This document shows, piece by piece, positions 16,688 to 23,811 of a stretch of 27,879 nucleotides of DNA. Both the position numbers and the translations under genes were made by a program. The notes beneath the pieces were generated by a model, which was given only the letters and a program-made list of their open reading frames with translations, did not search any database and was not told the DNA's origin. The stretch lies in contig JBNKNO010000044.1 of NCBI GenBank assembly GCA_050293885.1, positions 1-27,879 on the forward strand. The letters are read 5' to 3'. How positions within the stretch are numbered: the stretch's first letter is position 1; each line of letters opens with the position of its first letter. This DNA comes from Nitrogeniibacter sp050293885. GTDB taxonomy: Bacteria; Pseudomonadota; Gammaproteobacteria; Burkholderiales; Rhodocyclaceae.

Positions 16688-17950
16688 TCACCGCTGGTGG
16701 CGCAAGGCGTCGACGATAATCATGCGCGAAGCCTTCCACGCCGGGAACAGGCTGGCCAGCAGTGTGGTGCTCACCGCGAGCAGTAGCGCATCGAAAGCCA
16801 GCGATGCCGAGATGACGATCTGGCCGGTGAAACCGTGGGCCATGCCCGGCGGAGGCGGCATGGGGATGCCGATGGCCGAGATCACTTGCGCCAGAATCAG
16901 ACCGATGACGACGCCACCGACGCCGCCCACCAGGCCCAGCAGAACGCCTTCGGAAATGAACAGGCGCAGGATGCCGGTGCGGCGCACGCCCAAGGCCATG
17001 GACGTGCCGATCTCGCTGGTGCGTTCGAGCACCGACATGGTCAGCGTGTTCGAAATGCTGAGAATGACGATCAGCGCGATGAGCATCCGCACGACGCCGA
17101 TTTGCTTGGAGAACAGCTCGACCGTCTTGTTGTAGAAGTCGGCCAGTTGGTGCCAGGGCACGATCTCGAACTGTTTGCTGTCGAGCCGCCCGCGCAGTTG
17201 AGCGACGGCTTCATCGGTTTTGTCGGTCTCGTTCAGCAGCACGACCCAGGAGGTGGCACCATCGACGCGCATGAGGGCGCGCGCAATCTTGATCGGGGCG
17301 CGTACCACCGAGTCGTCGTAAGCCTTGGTGACCGTCGCAAAGATGCCCGCGACCTGGCATTCGACCGCATTGACGCCGCCGGCCGCCGTTGTTGCCAGCA
17401 TCACCACACGATCGCCCGGGGCAGCACCGACACTCGCAGCCAGACCCTCGCCGAGCAGTACCGAGTTCGGTTCGCTTTCGGTGAGATCCTGGCCCTTGAT
17501 GATGGTGATCGCCCGCGTGATGGGCGCTTCGCGCGCCGGATCGATGCCTTCGCCGAGAAACGAGACCGTGGCGTCGCCCTTGCTCAACAGACCGCCAAAC
17601 GCCAGGCGCGGTGCGACGGTGGTGAGCGCGTCGACATCGGCTGCGGTGACGGTGGCTTGCGGTGATGCGTCGATCAAATAGCGATAGGGGTCGGCCTGCC
17701 CTCCCGAAAGATAGCCGGGACGGACGATTTGAACGTGGCCAAGTTGCGAATGGATTGTTGACTCGCGCAAGTCCTGGAAAATCCAGTGAATGAAGCCGCC
17801 GGCGAGCAAAAAGGCGATGACGCCACCGCCAACGGTGCTCAGCGCGAGTATTGACCTGCGACGGTGACGAAGCAGGTTTCGACTTGCGAGGCGCAGGTCT
17901 TGCAGAAAGTTCTCGAGGGCGCGTGGCACCATGCTGGTTTCAAGTGGCAT
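16688..17950 (-). CDS. ABC transporter permease, FtsX/MacB/LolC type (first of a tandem pair)
   Basis: The 420-residue protein has the same layout as its downstream paralogue: an N-terminal helix (about 32-56), a periplasmic domain with GHVQIVRPGYL and WHQLADFYNKTVELF, and three C-terminal helices. The second helix pair is linked by the proline-rich stretch AIGIPMPPPPG, which is nearly identical in both genes. The start ATG at 17950 is 50 nt from the divergent thiF-like gene; a second in-frame ATG at 17932 has a poorer ribosome site. This gene heads an operon of permease, permease and N-acyltransferase. Such permeases need a LolD/MacB-like ATPase, which must be supplied from outside the window. 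The cargo is unknown; an N-acylated product is a reasonable guess from the operon. Confidence 0.87.
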   Translation of the reverse strand: MPLETSMVPRALENFLQDLRLASRNLLRHRRRSILALSTVGGGVIAFLLAGGFIHWIFQDLRESTIHSQLGHVQIVRPGYLSGGQADPYRYLIDASPQATVTAADVDALTTVAPRLAFGGLLSKGDATVSFLGEGIDPAREAPITRAITIIKGQDLTESEPNSVLLGEGLAASVGAAPGDRVVMLATTAAGGVNAVECQVAGIFATVTKAYDDSVVRAPIKIARALMRVDGATSWVVLLNETDKTDEAVAQLRGRLDSKQFEIVPWHQLADFYNKTVELFSKQIGVVRMLIALIVILSISNTLTMSVLERTSEIGTSMALGVRRTGILRLFISEGVLLGLVGGVGGVVIGLILAQVISAIGIPMPPPPGMAHGFTGQIVISASLAFDALLLAVSTTLLASLFPAWKASRMIIVDALRHQR

Positions 17951-17960
17951 GCCGGTTGCC
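17945..17960 (+). promoter_or_regulatory. Candidate sigma-54 promoter of the thiF-like gene
   Basis: TGGCAT, 5 nt, then TTGCC matches the sigma-54 -24/-12 consensus (TGGCAC-N5-TTGC) at all but one key base. The GG and GC dinucleotides are 10 nt apart, as required. Transcription would start near 17971, leaving a 30-nt leader with the ribosome site AGGAAACAGG. The -24 element overlaps the start codon of the divergent permease. Confidence 0.6.
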
Positions 17961-18000
17961 TATCATAACGGTTGCGCTCGGCAAATATGAAGGAAACAGG

Positions 18001-18882
18001 ATGACGACTGGCTTCGATTACGAAAAGGCGTTTTCGAGGAATATTGGATGGGTGACCGAAGCCGAGCAGGAGCGTTTGCGCGGCAAGCGCGTGGCTATCG
18101 CCGGCATGGGTGGCGTTGGTGGTGTGCACCTGCTGACGCTGGTTCGGCTGGGGATTGGCGCATTTCACATTGCGGATTTTGATTGTTTCGATGTCGCCAA
18201 CTTCAACCGCCAGGCCGGGGCCATGATGTCCACGGTGGGGGAGCCCAAAGCGGCGGCGTTGGCGCGCATGGCCAAGGACATCAACCCCGGGCTCGACGTC
18301 CGGACTTTCGACCAAGGGGTTGACGAGAACAACCTCGACGCCTTTCTTGATGGCGTCGATCTTTATGTCGATGGGCTCGATTTCTTTGCGTTCGGCGCCC
18401 GCCGCGCCACGTTTGCTGCGTGCGAGGCACGTGGCATTCCAGCAGTTACGGCCGCACCCCTGGGCATGGGGACGGCTTTTCTCTGCTTCAAACCCGGGTC
18501 GATGCGGTTTGAAGACTATTTCGGCTTCGAGGGGCTCGATGAAGCGCAGATGCCACTCAATTTCATGATCGGGCTGTCGCCGGCCATGTTGCAGCGGACC
18601 TATCTCGCCGACCCGAGCCGCGTCGATCTGGATGCGAGGAAAGGGCCTTCGACAATCATTGCCTGTCAGTTGTGCGCCGGCGTGGTCGCGGGCGAGAGCC
18701 TCAAGCTACTGCTCAACCGCGGTCACGTACCAGTTGCGCCACATGGCTTTCACTTCGACGCTTACCGCAATCGCTTCGTCAAGACCTGGCGTCCCGGCGG
18801 TGCGCGCAATCCGCTTCAGCGCATCATGCTGGGTATCGCGAGGCGACAACTGGCCCGCATGCGTGCGGCGCGGCCCGACTGA
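18001..18882 (+). CDS. ThiF/E1-like adenylyltransferase family protein
   Basis: This 293-residue protein has the E1-like adenylating fold used by ThiF, MoeB, TcdA and ubiquitin-activating enzymes to activate a carboxylate with ATP. Visible parts are the nucleotide loop GMGGVGG (35-41), the acidic strand ADFDCFD (58-64), NFNRQ with the conserved arginine (Arg70), and GEPKA with the conserved lysine (Lys83). Only one CxxC pair is seen (Cys222/Cys225), so the zinc site of MoeB looks incomplete. It is closer in style to the ThiF half of the actinobacterial Rv1355c (MoeY) fusion than to TcdA. The start ATG has AGGAAACAGG directly upstream. It is divergent from the permease/acyltransferase operon and convergent with the nitroreductase, 17 nt away. 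The substrate is unknown. Confidence 0.85.
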   Translation: MTTGFDYEKAFSRNIGWVTEAEQERLRGKRVAIAGMGGVGGVHLLTLVRLGIGAFHIADFDCFDVANFNRQAGAMMSTVGEPKAAALARMAKDINPGLDVRTFDQGVDENNLDAFLDGVDLYVDGLDFFAFGARRATFAACEARGIPAVTAAPLGMGTAFLCFKPGSMRFEDYFGFEGLDEAQMPLNFMIGLSPAMLQRTYLADPSRVDLDARKGPSTIIACQLCAGVVAGESLKLLLNRGHVPVAPHGFHFDAYRNRFVKTWRPGGARNPLQRIMLGIARRQLARMRAARPD

Positions 18883-18899
18883 ATTCGGTAACCGATTGA

Positions 18900-19949
18900 T
18901 TACTCAGCGCGGATCAAGTCGGCCAACGGCAGGCGTCGCGACTTCACGGGATTCGGCTTTTTGGGCCACCCCACGCGCAGCATCATGTGCAGGCGCTCGC
19001 CAGCGTCGAGCTGAAAATACCCATTGAGGCGAGCCAAGGCTTGGCCGACGGGCTCGCGCCAGGCAGGGGAAACGCGTCCATCGTCGAAGCGGGACTGCTG
19101 ATCGGCGACGACGTAGTACGGATGCACCGCCCAGCCTGCCGCGTTGAGCGCAATCCACGCGCGCTCCATCAGTTGACCGGCATCGCGCGCACCGACCGGC
19201 GTGGCTTCACCGATCAGACAAAGGAGCGCCGAGGCGTTGCGCATTTTGGTGACTTCCTGCAGAGCCATGAGCTTGTAGGCTCGAAAACGGTTGAGCCGCG
19301 CCATCCTGCTCCAAGGCCGGATGAAACGCATGAACTGTCCGCCCCCCGGGGGAAGGTCGACCGAAGCGATGTCGATGCCATCACCCGAGGCCACTTCGGT
19401 TGCGTCAAAGCGAATCGAGCTCATCAGCCACTCATGGAGTTCCCGATCACAAAAGCGTGCCTGACAGCACGTGTTGGCAATGGCGCCGAGTGCATCGAAT
19501 CCGTTCGCGTCGTTGACGGTGACCAGTCGGACGCGCCCCTGTTGGTTCAAGGCGGTGGGTTCGAGCAAGTCGTCAGGCAAGTGGGGCTTGGTATACCCAA
19601 AGCGATTCGTATGGCGCTGGAACAAGGGCAGGTCGGCATGTGCCCGCCAATCTTCCCCCGATATCTGGAACTGAAAATAGTCTTGGCTGGGTGAAATCGC
19701 GCTGTCGGGTACGTCGCAGATCGGCACCGGCCGATCGATCGCGAGGCTCGCTTGAACGACGTTTTCAAGCATGGCGCCCACGCCGATCAAGGTTGCATGG
19801 CCAGTCGGTCCGAATGGATCGACGGCGCTACCCGCCCGGTGGCAGACTCGTACAGAGCGCCCCGAGATGTCGAACGTCCAGTGCTGGGCATTGTCGGGTG
19901 AGGGCGCGCATGCGGCTGCCCGTATGAGCAAGTCTTGATCGTAAGACAC
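18900..19949 (-). CDS. Nitroreductase-family flavoprotein, Acg/Rv1355c-like
   Basis: The 349-residue protein opens with AAACAPSPDNAQHW, the usual FMN-contact start of nitroreductases (A-APS--N-Q-W). It continues with a duplicated, larger-than-normal nitroreductase layout as in the mycobacterial Acg proteins and the C-terminal half of Rv1355c; HTNRFGY, a central PPGGGQFMRF and a late LMERAWIALNAAGWAVHPY support this. Classical nitroreductases are 180-220 residues, so the length favours the Acg-like group, some of which store rather than turn over flavin. The start is GTG, with a weak ribosome site. It converges on the ThiF-like gene. Fusion of these two domains in other bacteria suggests they work together. 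Confidence is good for the superfamily and moderate for the subgroup. Confidence 0.75.
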   Translation of the reverse strand: MSYDQDLLIRAAACAPSPDNAQHWTFDISGRSVRVCHRAGSAVDPFGPTGHATLIGVGAMLENVVQASLAIDRPVPICDVPDSAISPSQDYFQFQISGEDWRAHADLPLFQRHTNRFGYTKPHLPDDLLEPTALNQQGRVRLVTVNDANGFDALGAIANTCCQARFCDRELHEWLMSSIRFDATEVASGDGIDIASVDLPPGGGQFMRFIRPWSRMARLNRFRAYKLMALQEVTKMRNASALLCLIGEATPVGARDAGQLMERAWIALNAAGWAVHPYYVVADQQSRFDDGRVSPAWREPVGQALARLNGYFQLDAGERLHMMLRVGWPKKPNPVKSRRLPLADLIRAE

Positions 19950-19967
19950 GTTTGCTTTGCCGCTTCT

Positions 19968-19986
19968 TTGTGGGGATGTTCCACAA
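19968..19986 (-). repeat. Inverted repeat before the nitroreductase gene
   Basis: TTGTGG and CCACAA, 7 nt apart, form a perfect 6-bp inverted repeat ending 19 nt before the GTG start. It may be an operator or leader hairpin for the nitroreductase gene. The arms are short and could be chance. Confidence 0.35.
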
Positions 19987-20184
19987 GCATGCCCGAAACA
20001 GACTCACCATTGAAGTGTTCGGGGGGCTGTGGTCGCAGGAGCGCTTTCTGAGCAGCACGAGAAAGTACGAGCGCGCATCACGGGGCGGGGTGTGTGTCGG
20101 CGCAAGCGAGGGGCGCGAGGCGGCGTGCGAGTGCCGCTTGGTTGGCTTCGGTGAGATGCGCCGAAAGGACTGTCGATATTCTTT

Positions 20185-20201
20185 ACACGAGTGGCTCGTG
20201 T
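20185..20201. promoter_or_regulatory. Palindrome, candidate enhancer (activator) site for the PEP-CTERM gene
   Basis: ACACGAG-TGG-CTCGTGT is a perfect 7-bp inverted repeat centred about 83 nt before the predicted transcription start. That is a usual distance for sigma-54 activator sites. The PEP-CTERM regulator PrsR is an obvious candidate binder; its recognition sequence is not known to me. Confidence 0.5.
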
Positions 20202-20249
20202 GTCATTCGTTGTTGGTGTAACTATATGAATAATAAGATAAATAAAAAC

Positions 20250-20266
20250 TGGCACCGGAGTTGCTT
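20250..20266 (+). promoter_or_regulatory. Sigma-54 (-24/-12) promoter of the PEP-CTERM gene
   Basis: TGGCAC-CGGAG-TTGCTT fits the sigma-54 consensus at every conserved base, with GG at 20251-20252 and GC at 20263-20264. Transcription should begin near 20276, giving a leader of about 40 nt with the ribosome site AAGGAGA. PEP-CTERM genes in related bacteria are known to depend on RpoN with the PrsK/PrsR two-component system. Confidence 0.85.
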
Positions 20267-20315
20267 ATTGTTGGGCGTGGTGAGACTCGCCAACTTTTAT
20301 TCAAGGAGATTCACA

Positions 20316-21161
20316 ATGAACAAACTTCGCATGGCTGTCGCGATTGCTGGCGTGATCGGTGCCACCAGCGCAGTCGCAGCTCCGGTGAGCGCAGCCGTTC
20401 CGGCTGGCTCGGTTCTGTTTTCTGACAACAGTGCTGAATACCTGATCGACCGTGACCAAAACGGCACGCTCGACGTCGGTGATTCGCTGCGCGGTATTCT
20501 GTCGATCGACAACGTGACCGGCTCTGGCCCGCAAGTCGCCATCGGTACCGGTACCGTCTACAACGAGCTGACCGGCCTGTTCCAGGTCGTGGTGACCAGC
20601 AAGGTTGCTGTCGGCGGTGGTCGTTACAACTACACCTTCGGTTTTGACGCCACCTTCGGTCAGGGCGCTGGCGTGGTTGGTGTGCTGTGGGACGATGCGG
20701 CTCAGGACTTTGCCCGCTCCAACTGCGGTGGTTTGAACGACTTCGCAGCGTGTGAAGCGACCGCAACCGGTGGCAACCTGTGGGCGACGCTGGGTCTGGG
20801 TGCTGACGGTTTCTGGAGTGCCAGCAACGCGGTTGATGATCCGTCAATCGGTGGCAATCTGCCGCTGGCAACGCCGCTGGGCTCTTTCTCGATGGGCCTT
20901 GACTTCATCACCAATAACACCGGTTTCACTTGGAACCAGGTGCTGTGTGCCGATACGACCGATCTTACCCTGCACATGGTTGATGTGTGTGGACAAGGTG
21001 GCCTGCTGGCTACCGGTCGCAATCTGGGGCAAACCAACACCCCGTACGACATCTTCGACAACGTCGATTTCACCGCCAACCGCGTGCCTGAGCCGGGTTC
21101 TCTGGCGCTGGTCGCTGCTGCGCTGGTCGGTTTCGGCGCAATGCGTCGCGGCAAGAAGTAA
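20316..21161 (+). CDS. PEP-CTERM sorting domain-containing exported protein
   Basis: The 281-residue protein has an N-terminal signal peptide (about 1-27). The C-terminus is a textbook PEP-CTERM tripartite signal: VPEP at 257-260, a hydrophobic helix SLALVAAALVGFGAM, then the basic tail RRGKK. Exosortase is expected to cut at the PEP motif and release or anchor the protein at the surface. The body is rich in Gly, Ala, Thr, Asn and Asp, with an early DRDQNGTLDVGD stretch that resembles a calcium-binding loop, and four cysteines (CGGLNDFAAC plus two later). I do not recognise a further domain. The ATG at 20316 is fixed by AAGGAGA 7 nt before it and by the signal peptide. The gene is monocistronic, between a sigma-54 promoter and a strong terminator. 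Such proteins take part in floc or biofilm formation. Confidence 0.93.
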   Translation: MNKLRMAVAIAGVIGATSAVAAPVSAAVPAGSVLFSDNSAEYLIDRDQNGTLDVGDSLRGILSIDNVTGSGPQVAIGTGTVYNELTGLFQVVVTSKVAVGGGRYNYTFGFDATFGQGAGVVGVLWDDAAQDFARSNCGGLNDFAACEATATGGNLWATLGLGADGFWSASNAVDDPSIGGNLPLATPLGSFSMGLDFITNNTGFTWNQVLCADTTDLTLHMVDVCGQGGLLATGRNLGQTNTPYDIFDNVDFTANRVPEPGSLALVAAALVGFGAMRRGKK

Positions 21162-21182
21162 TCAGTCGCTTCGCTGTCAAAG

Positions 21183-21212
21183 AGAAACGGGCTTCGGCCC
21201 GTTTCTTTTTTT
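21183..21212 (+). terminator. Rho-independent terminator after the PEP-CTERM gene
   Basis: A perfect 10-bp stem, AGAAACGGGC/GCCCGTTTCT, capped by a stable TTCG tetraloop, is followed by a run of T residues, 22 nt after the stop codon. Confidence 0.92.
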
Positions 21213-21251
21213 GTGCGTCGGTTTCTGGTGCTGCAATTCCGGACTCTGCGT

Positions 21252-22373
21252 TCAGCTGTCCAGTATGACCAGATTGTCGCGATGAATGGCTTCGGCCTCA
21301 CAGACGTATCCCAGAACGGATTCGATGGCTGAGGTCGGTTGGCGCAGGAGCTTGTTTGCCTCCGCACTCGAGTAGCTGCTCAGGCCGCGGGCAACGACCG
21401 TACCATCTTCGCGTTGGCACGACACGACCGCTCCGCGTTCGAATGTGCCGTTGACGCCGACAATGCCGACCGGCAACAGGCTCTTTCCTGCCTTGAGCGC
21501 TTTGGCAGCGCCGTCGTCAAGAACGTAGGCGCCAGAAACCTTGAGATGATCCGCAAGCCACTGCTTTCTTGCTTGCAGTGGCGTGCTTGAGGCGTGCAAC
21601 AGCGTGCCGATGGCTTCGCCTGCGAGTGTGCGCGCCAGCGCGTCTGGTTGGTGGCCGCCGATGATGAGCGTGCAGGCGCCGCTGCGGGCTGCGCGTTGTG
21701 CGGCGCGTACCTTGGTCAGCATGCCGCCCGTGCTGATGCCCGTGCCGGCGCCACCGGCCATGGACTCGTAACCCGGGTCTTCCGCCTGCCCTTCGCTGAT
21801 GAGTGTGGCGGATGCGTCCTTGCGCGGATCAGCCGTGTAGAGGCCGTCCTGGTCGGTGAGGATGACGAGGGCGTCCGCTTCGATGAGGTTGGCCACCAGC
21901 GCACCGAGCGTGTCGTTGTCGCCGAACCTGATCTCGTCAGTCACGACGGTGTCGTTCTCGTTGATGATCGGGACCACGCCGAGCTTGAGCAGGGTGGTGA
22001 TGGTCGAGCGCGCGTTGAGGTAGCGCTTGCGATCGGCCAGGTCGTCATGAGTGAGCAGGATCTGCGCCGTGTGCAAGCCGTGCTTGGAGAAGGCGGCTTC
22101 GTAAGTTTGGGCGAGGCCCATCTGACCAACCGCTGCCGCCGCTTGTAGTTTGTGCATCTCGTGTGGGCGTGATTTCCAGCCCAGCCGCTGCATGCCGGCG
22201 GCGATGGCGCCTGACGAGACGAGCGCGATCTGGCGGCCGTCCTTTTGCAGCGCGGCAATTTGCCGAGCCCAGTCGGCAAGCGCCTTCTGGTCGAGGCCGG
22301 CACCGTTGTTGGTGACCAGTGCGCTGCCAACCTTGACGACCAGTCGGCGGGCGGAGCGGATCTTGTTTCTCAT
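21252..22373 (-). CDS. proB: Glutamate 5-kinase
   Basis: ProB (373 residues) phosphorylates glutamate to gamma-glutamyl phosphate, the first and feedback-controlled step of proline synthesis. The amino-acid kinase domain has LVVKVGSALVT near the N-terminus, LVSSGAIAAGM, the catalytic block INENDTVVTDEIRFGDNDTLGALVA and the late GGMLTKVRAAQ. The C-terminal PUA domain (about 280-365) contains SLLPVGIVGVNGTFERGAVV. Its ATG overlaps the obg stop by 4 nt, so translation is coupled. The obg-proB order is common in betaproteobacteria. It ends facing the PEP-CTERM gene. Confidence 0.97.
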   Translation of the reverse strand: MRNKIRSARRLVVKVGSALVTNNGAGLDQKALADWARQIAALQKDGRQIALVSSGAIAAGMQRLGWKSRPHEMHKLQAAAAVGQMGLAQTYEAAFSKHGLHTAQILLTHDDLADRKRYLNARSTITTLLKLGVVPIINENDTVVTDEIRFGDNDTLGALVANLIEADALVILTDQDGLYTADPRKDASATLISEGQAEDPGYESMAGGAGTGISTGGMLTKVRAAQRAARSGACTLIIGGHQPDALARTLAGEAIGTLLHASSTPLQARKQWLADHLKVSGAYVLDDGAAKALKAGKSLLPVGIVGVNGTFERGAVVSCQREDGTVVARGLSSYSSAEANKLLRQPTSAIESVLGYVCEAEAIHRDNLVILDS

Positions 22374-23446
22374 GGTGCGAGCGGGTCGTAAACGTCCGGT
22401 GTTTCGTCGTTTTCGGGGGTGCCGTCGGGTTTCGGGCGGTGCGCGTCAATATGGTCCTGGATCGCGCCGACCAGTTCGCGGCAACCGTCACCGTTCATGG
22501 CGCTGATCGTGAAATGTCGCTCAACCTCACCATAGGCGGCGAGGAAAGCATCAACGGTCGCTTGGCGTTCGTCGTCAGGTAGCAGATCCAGTTTGTTGAG
22601 CACCAGCCAGCGCGGCTTGTCGAAGAGTTCTTCGTCGTAACGACGCAGCTCGTCCACGATGGCCTGCGCCTCGCGCACCGGATCGACGCCTTCGTCAAAG
22701 GGGGCCAGGTCCACCAGGTGGAGCAGCAGGTGGGTGCGCGCCAGATGTTTGAGGAAGCGGTGCCCCAGCCCGGCGCCTTCGGCGGCGCCTTCGATCAGCC
22801 CGGGAATGTCGGCAACGACGAAGCTGCGGTTCTCGTCGCTGCGCACCACGCCGAGATTGGGTTGCAGTGTGGTGAAGGGGTAATCGCCCACTTTGGGCCG
22901 CGCGGCGCTGATGGCGCGAATCAGCGTCGATTTGCCGGCATTGGGCATGCCCAGCAGGCCGACGTCGGCGAGCACTTTCAGTTCCAGGCTCAAGCGGCGA
23001 TGTTCGCCTTCCTTGCCGAGGGTGCGCTGGCGGGGTGTGCGGTTGGTGCTGGACTTGAAGTGCAGGTTGCCCCAGCCGCCTTCGCCACCCTGGGCGATGA
23101 GTACGCGCTTGCCATGCTCGTCGAGGTCGACGAGGCGCTCGCCGGTATCCATGTCGGTGAGCACCGTGCCAACCGGCATGCGCAACTCGATATCGCTGCC
23201 ACCCTTGCCGTAGCGATCCTTGCCTTGGCCGTTGGTGCCACGCTGGGCGCGGAAGATGCGCTTGAAGCGGTAGTCGACCAGGGTATTGATGTTGTTGTCG
23301 GCGATCACGTAGACGCTGCCGCCCTTGCCGCCATCACCGCCGTCGGGGCCGCCCTTGGGGATGAATTTCTCGCGACGGAACGAGGCCACGCCATTGCCGC
23401 CGTCGCCGGCAATGACTTCGATGCGCGCTTCGTCAAAGAACTTCAT
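22370..23446 (-). CDS. obg: Obg/CgtA family GTPase
   Basis: The 358-residue essential GTPase acts in 50S ribosome assembly and growth control. The N-terminal glycine-rich Obg fold spans 1-158 (MKFFDEARIEVIAGDGGNG, GGPDGGDGGKGGSVYV). The G domain follows, with G1 GMPNAGKST, G2 around YPFTTLQPNLG, G3 DIPGLIEGA and G4 NKLD. The C-terminus stops soon after the G domain (ending YDPLAP) without the extra domain of Gram-positive Obg, which is usual in this group. It follows rpmA after a hairpin and overlaps proB by 4 nt. Confidence 0.97.
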   Translation of the reverse strand: MKFFDEARIEVIAGDGGNGVASFRREKFIPKGGPDGGDGGKGGSVYVIADNNINTLVDYRFKRIFRAQRGTNGQGKDRYGKGGSDIELRMPVGTVLTDMDTGERLVDLDEHGKRVLIAQGGEGGWGNLHFKSSTNRTPRQRTLGKEGEHRRLSLELKVLADVGLLGMPNAGKSTLIRAISAARPKVGDYPFTTLQPNLGVVRSDENRSFVVADIPGLIEGAAEGAGLGHRFLKHLARTHLLLHLVDLAPFDEGVDPVREAQAIVDELRRYDEELFDKPRWLVLNKLDLLPDDERQATVDAFLAAYGEVERHFTISAMNGDGCRELVGAIQDHIDAHRPKPDGTPENDETPDVYDPLAP

Positions 23447-23471
23447 GGATAAATCCTGCTGCCCGGAAATG

Positions 23472-23500
23472 AAAAAAGCCCTACCGCAAAGGATAGGGCT
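23472..23500 (-). terminator. Terminator or attenuator between rpmA and obg
   Basis: On the minus strand a stem of AGCCCTA/TAGGGCT, extended by CC/GG across one bulged base, is followed by six T residues. It lies in the 81-nt rpmA-obg gap. It should stop part of the ribosomal-protein transcript, so that obg and proB are made at a lower level. Confidence 0.75.
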
Positions 23501-23527
23501 CCGTCGTGCTGCGAGTGCGACCGAGCG

Positions 23528-23791
23528 TTATTCGGCGCTCGGCACAATCGATACGGTACGGCGCTTGCTGGGGCCGCGCACCGAAAACTGCACGGTGCCT
23601 TCCTTGAGTGCAAACAGCGTGTGATCCTTGCCGATACCGACGTTGTCGCCCGGGTGGTATTCGGTACCGCGCTGGCGAACCAGGATGTTGCCTGCGGGAA
23701 CGAGTTGACCACCGTAGCGCTTGACGCCGAGTCGTTTTGATTCTGAATCGCGACCGTTGCGGGAACTACCGCCGGCTTTTTTGTGTGCCAT
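23528..23791 (-). CDS. rpmA: 50S ribosomal protein L27
   Basis: This is the complete 87-residue bL27. The N-terminus, MAHKKAGGSSRNGRDSESKR, is the conserved tail that reaches the peptidyl-transferase centre. LGVKRYGGQLVPAGNILVRQRGT and the late FALKEGTVQF complete the family pattern. There is no extra N-terminal cleavage peptide as in Firmicutes. A good AAGGAGA ribosome site precedes the ATG. It follows rplU by 20 nt, the universal rplU-rpmA pair. Confidence 0.98.
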   Translation of the reverse strand: MAHKKAGGSSRNGRDSESKRLGVKRYGGQLVPAGNILVRQRGTEYHPGDNVGIGKDHTLFALKEGTVQFSVRGPSKRRTVSIVPSAE

Positions 23792-23811
23792 GAGGTTTTC
23801 TCCTTGTCCGG

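Larger units (their letters stand above)
19950..20315. other. 366-nt intergenic regulatory region between nitroreductase and PEP-CTERM genes
   Basis: I see no credible gene here. The region holds the inverted repeat at 19968-19986, two CACGAG-like half-sites near 20055-20072, the palindrome at 20185-20201, an AT-rich stretch at 20221-20249 (a possible IHF or bending region) and the sigma-54 promoter at 20250-20266. This arrangement of distal palindrome, AT-rich bend and -24/-12 box is the usual build of an enhancer-dependent promoter. Confidence 0.6.

Noticed and set aside
17961..17967. TATGAT -10 box (minus strand) for the permease operon
   Set aside because: It would start transcription only a few bases before the ATG and has no -35 partner at normal spacing.
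19952..20221. Small 89-codon frame in the gap before the PEP-CTERM gene
   Set aside because: It has no ribosome-binding site and no recognisable sequence, and it overlaps the palindrome. The region reads better as regulatory DNA.
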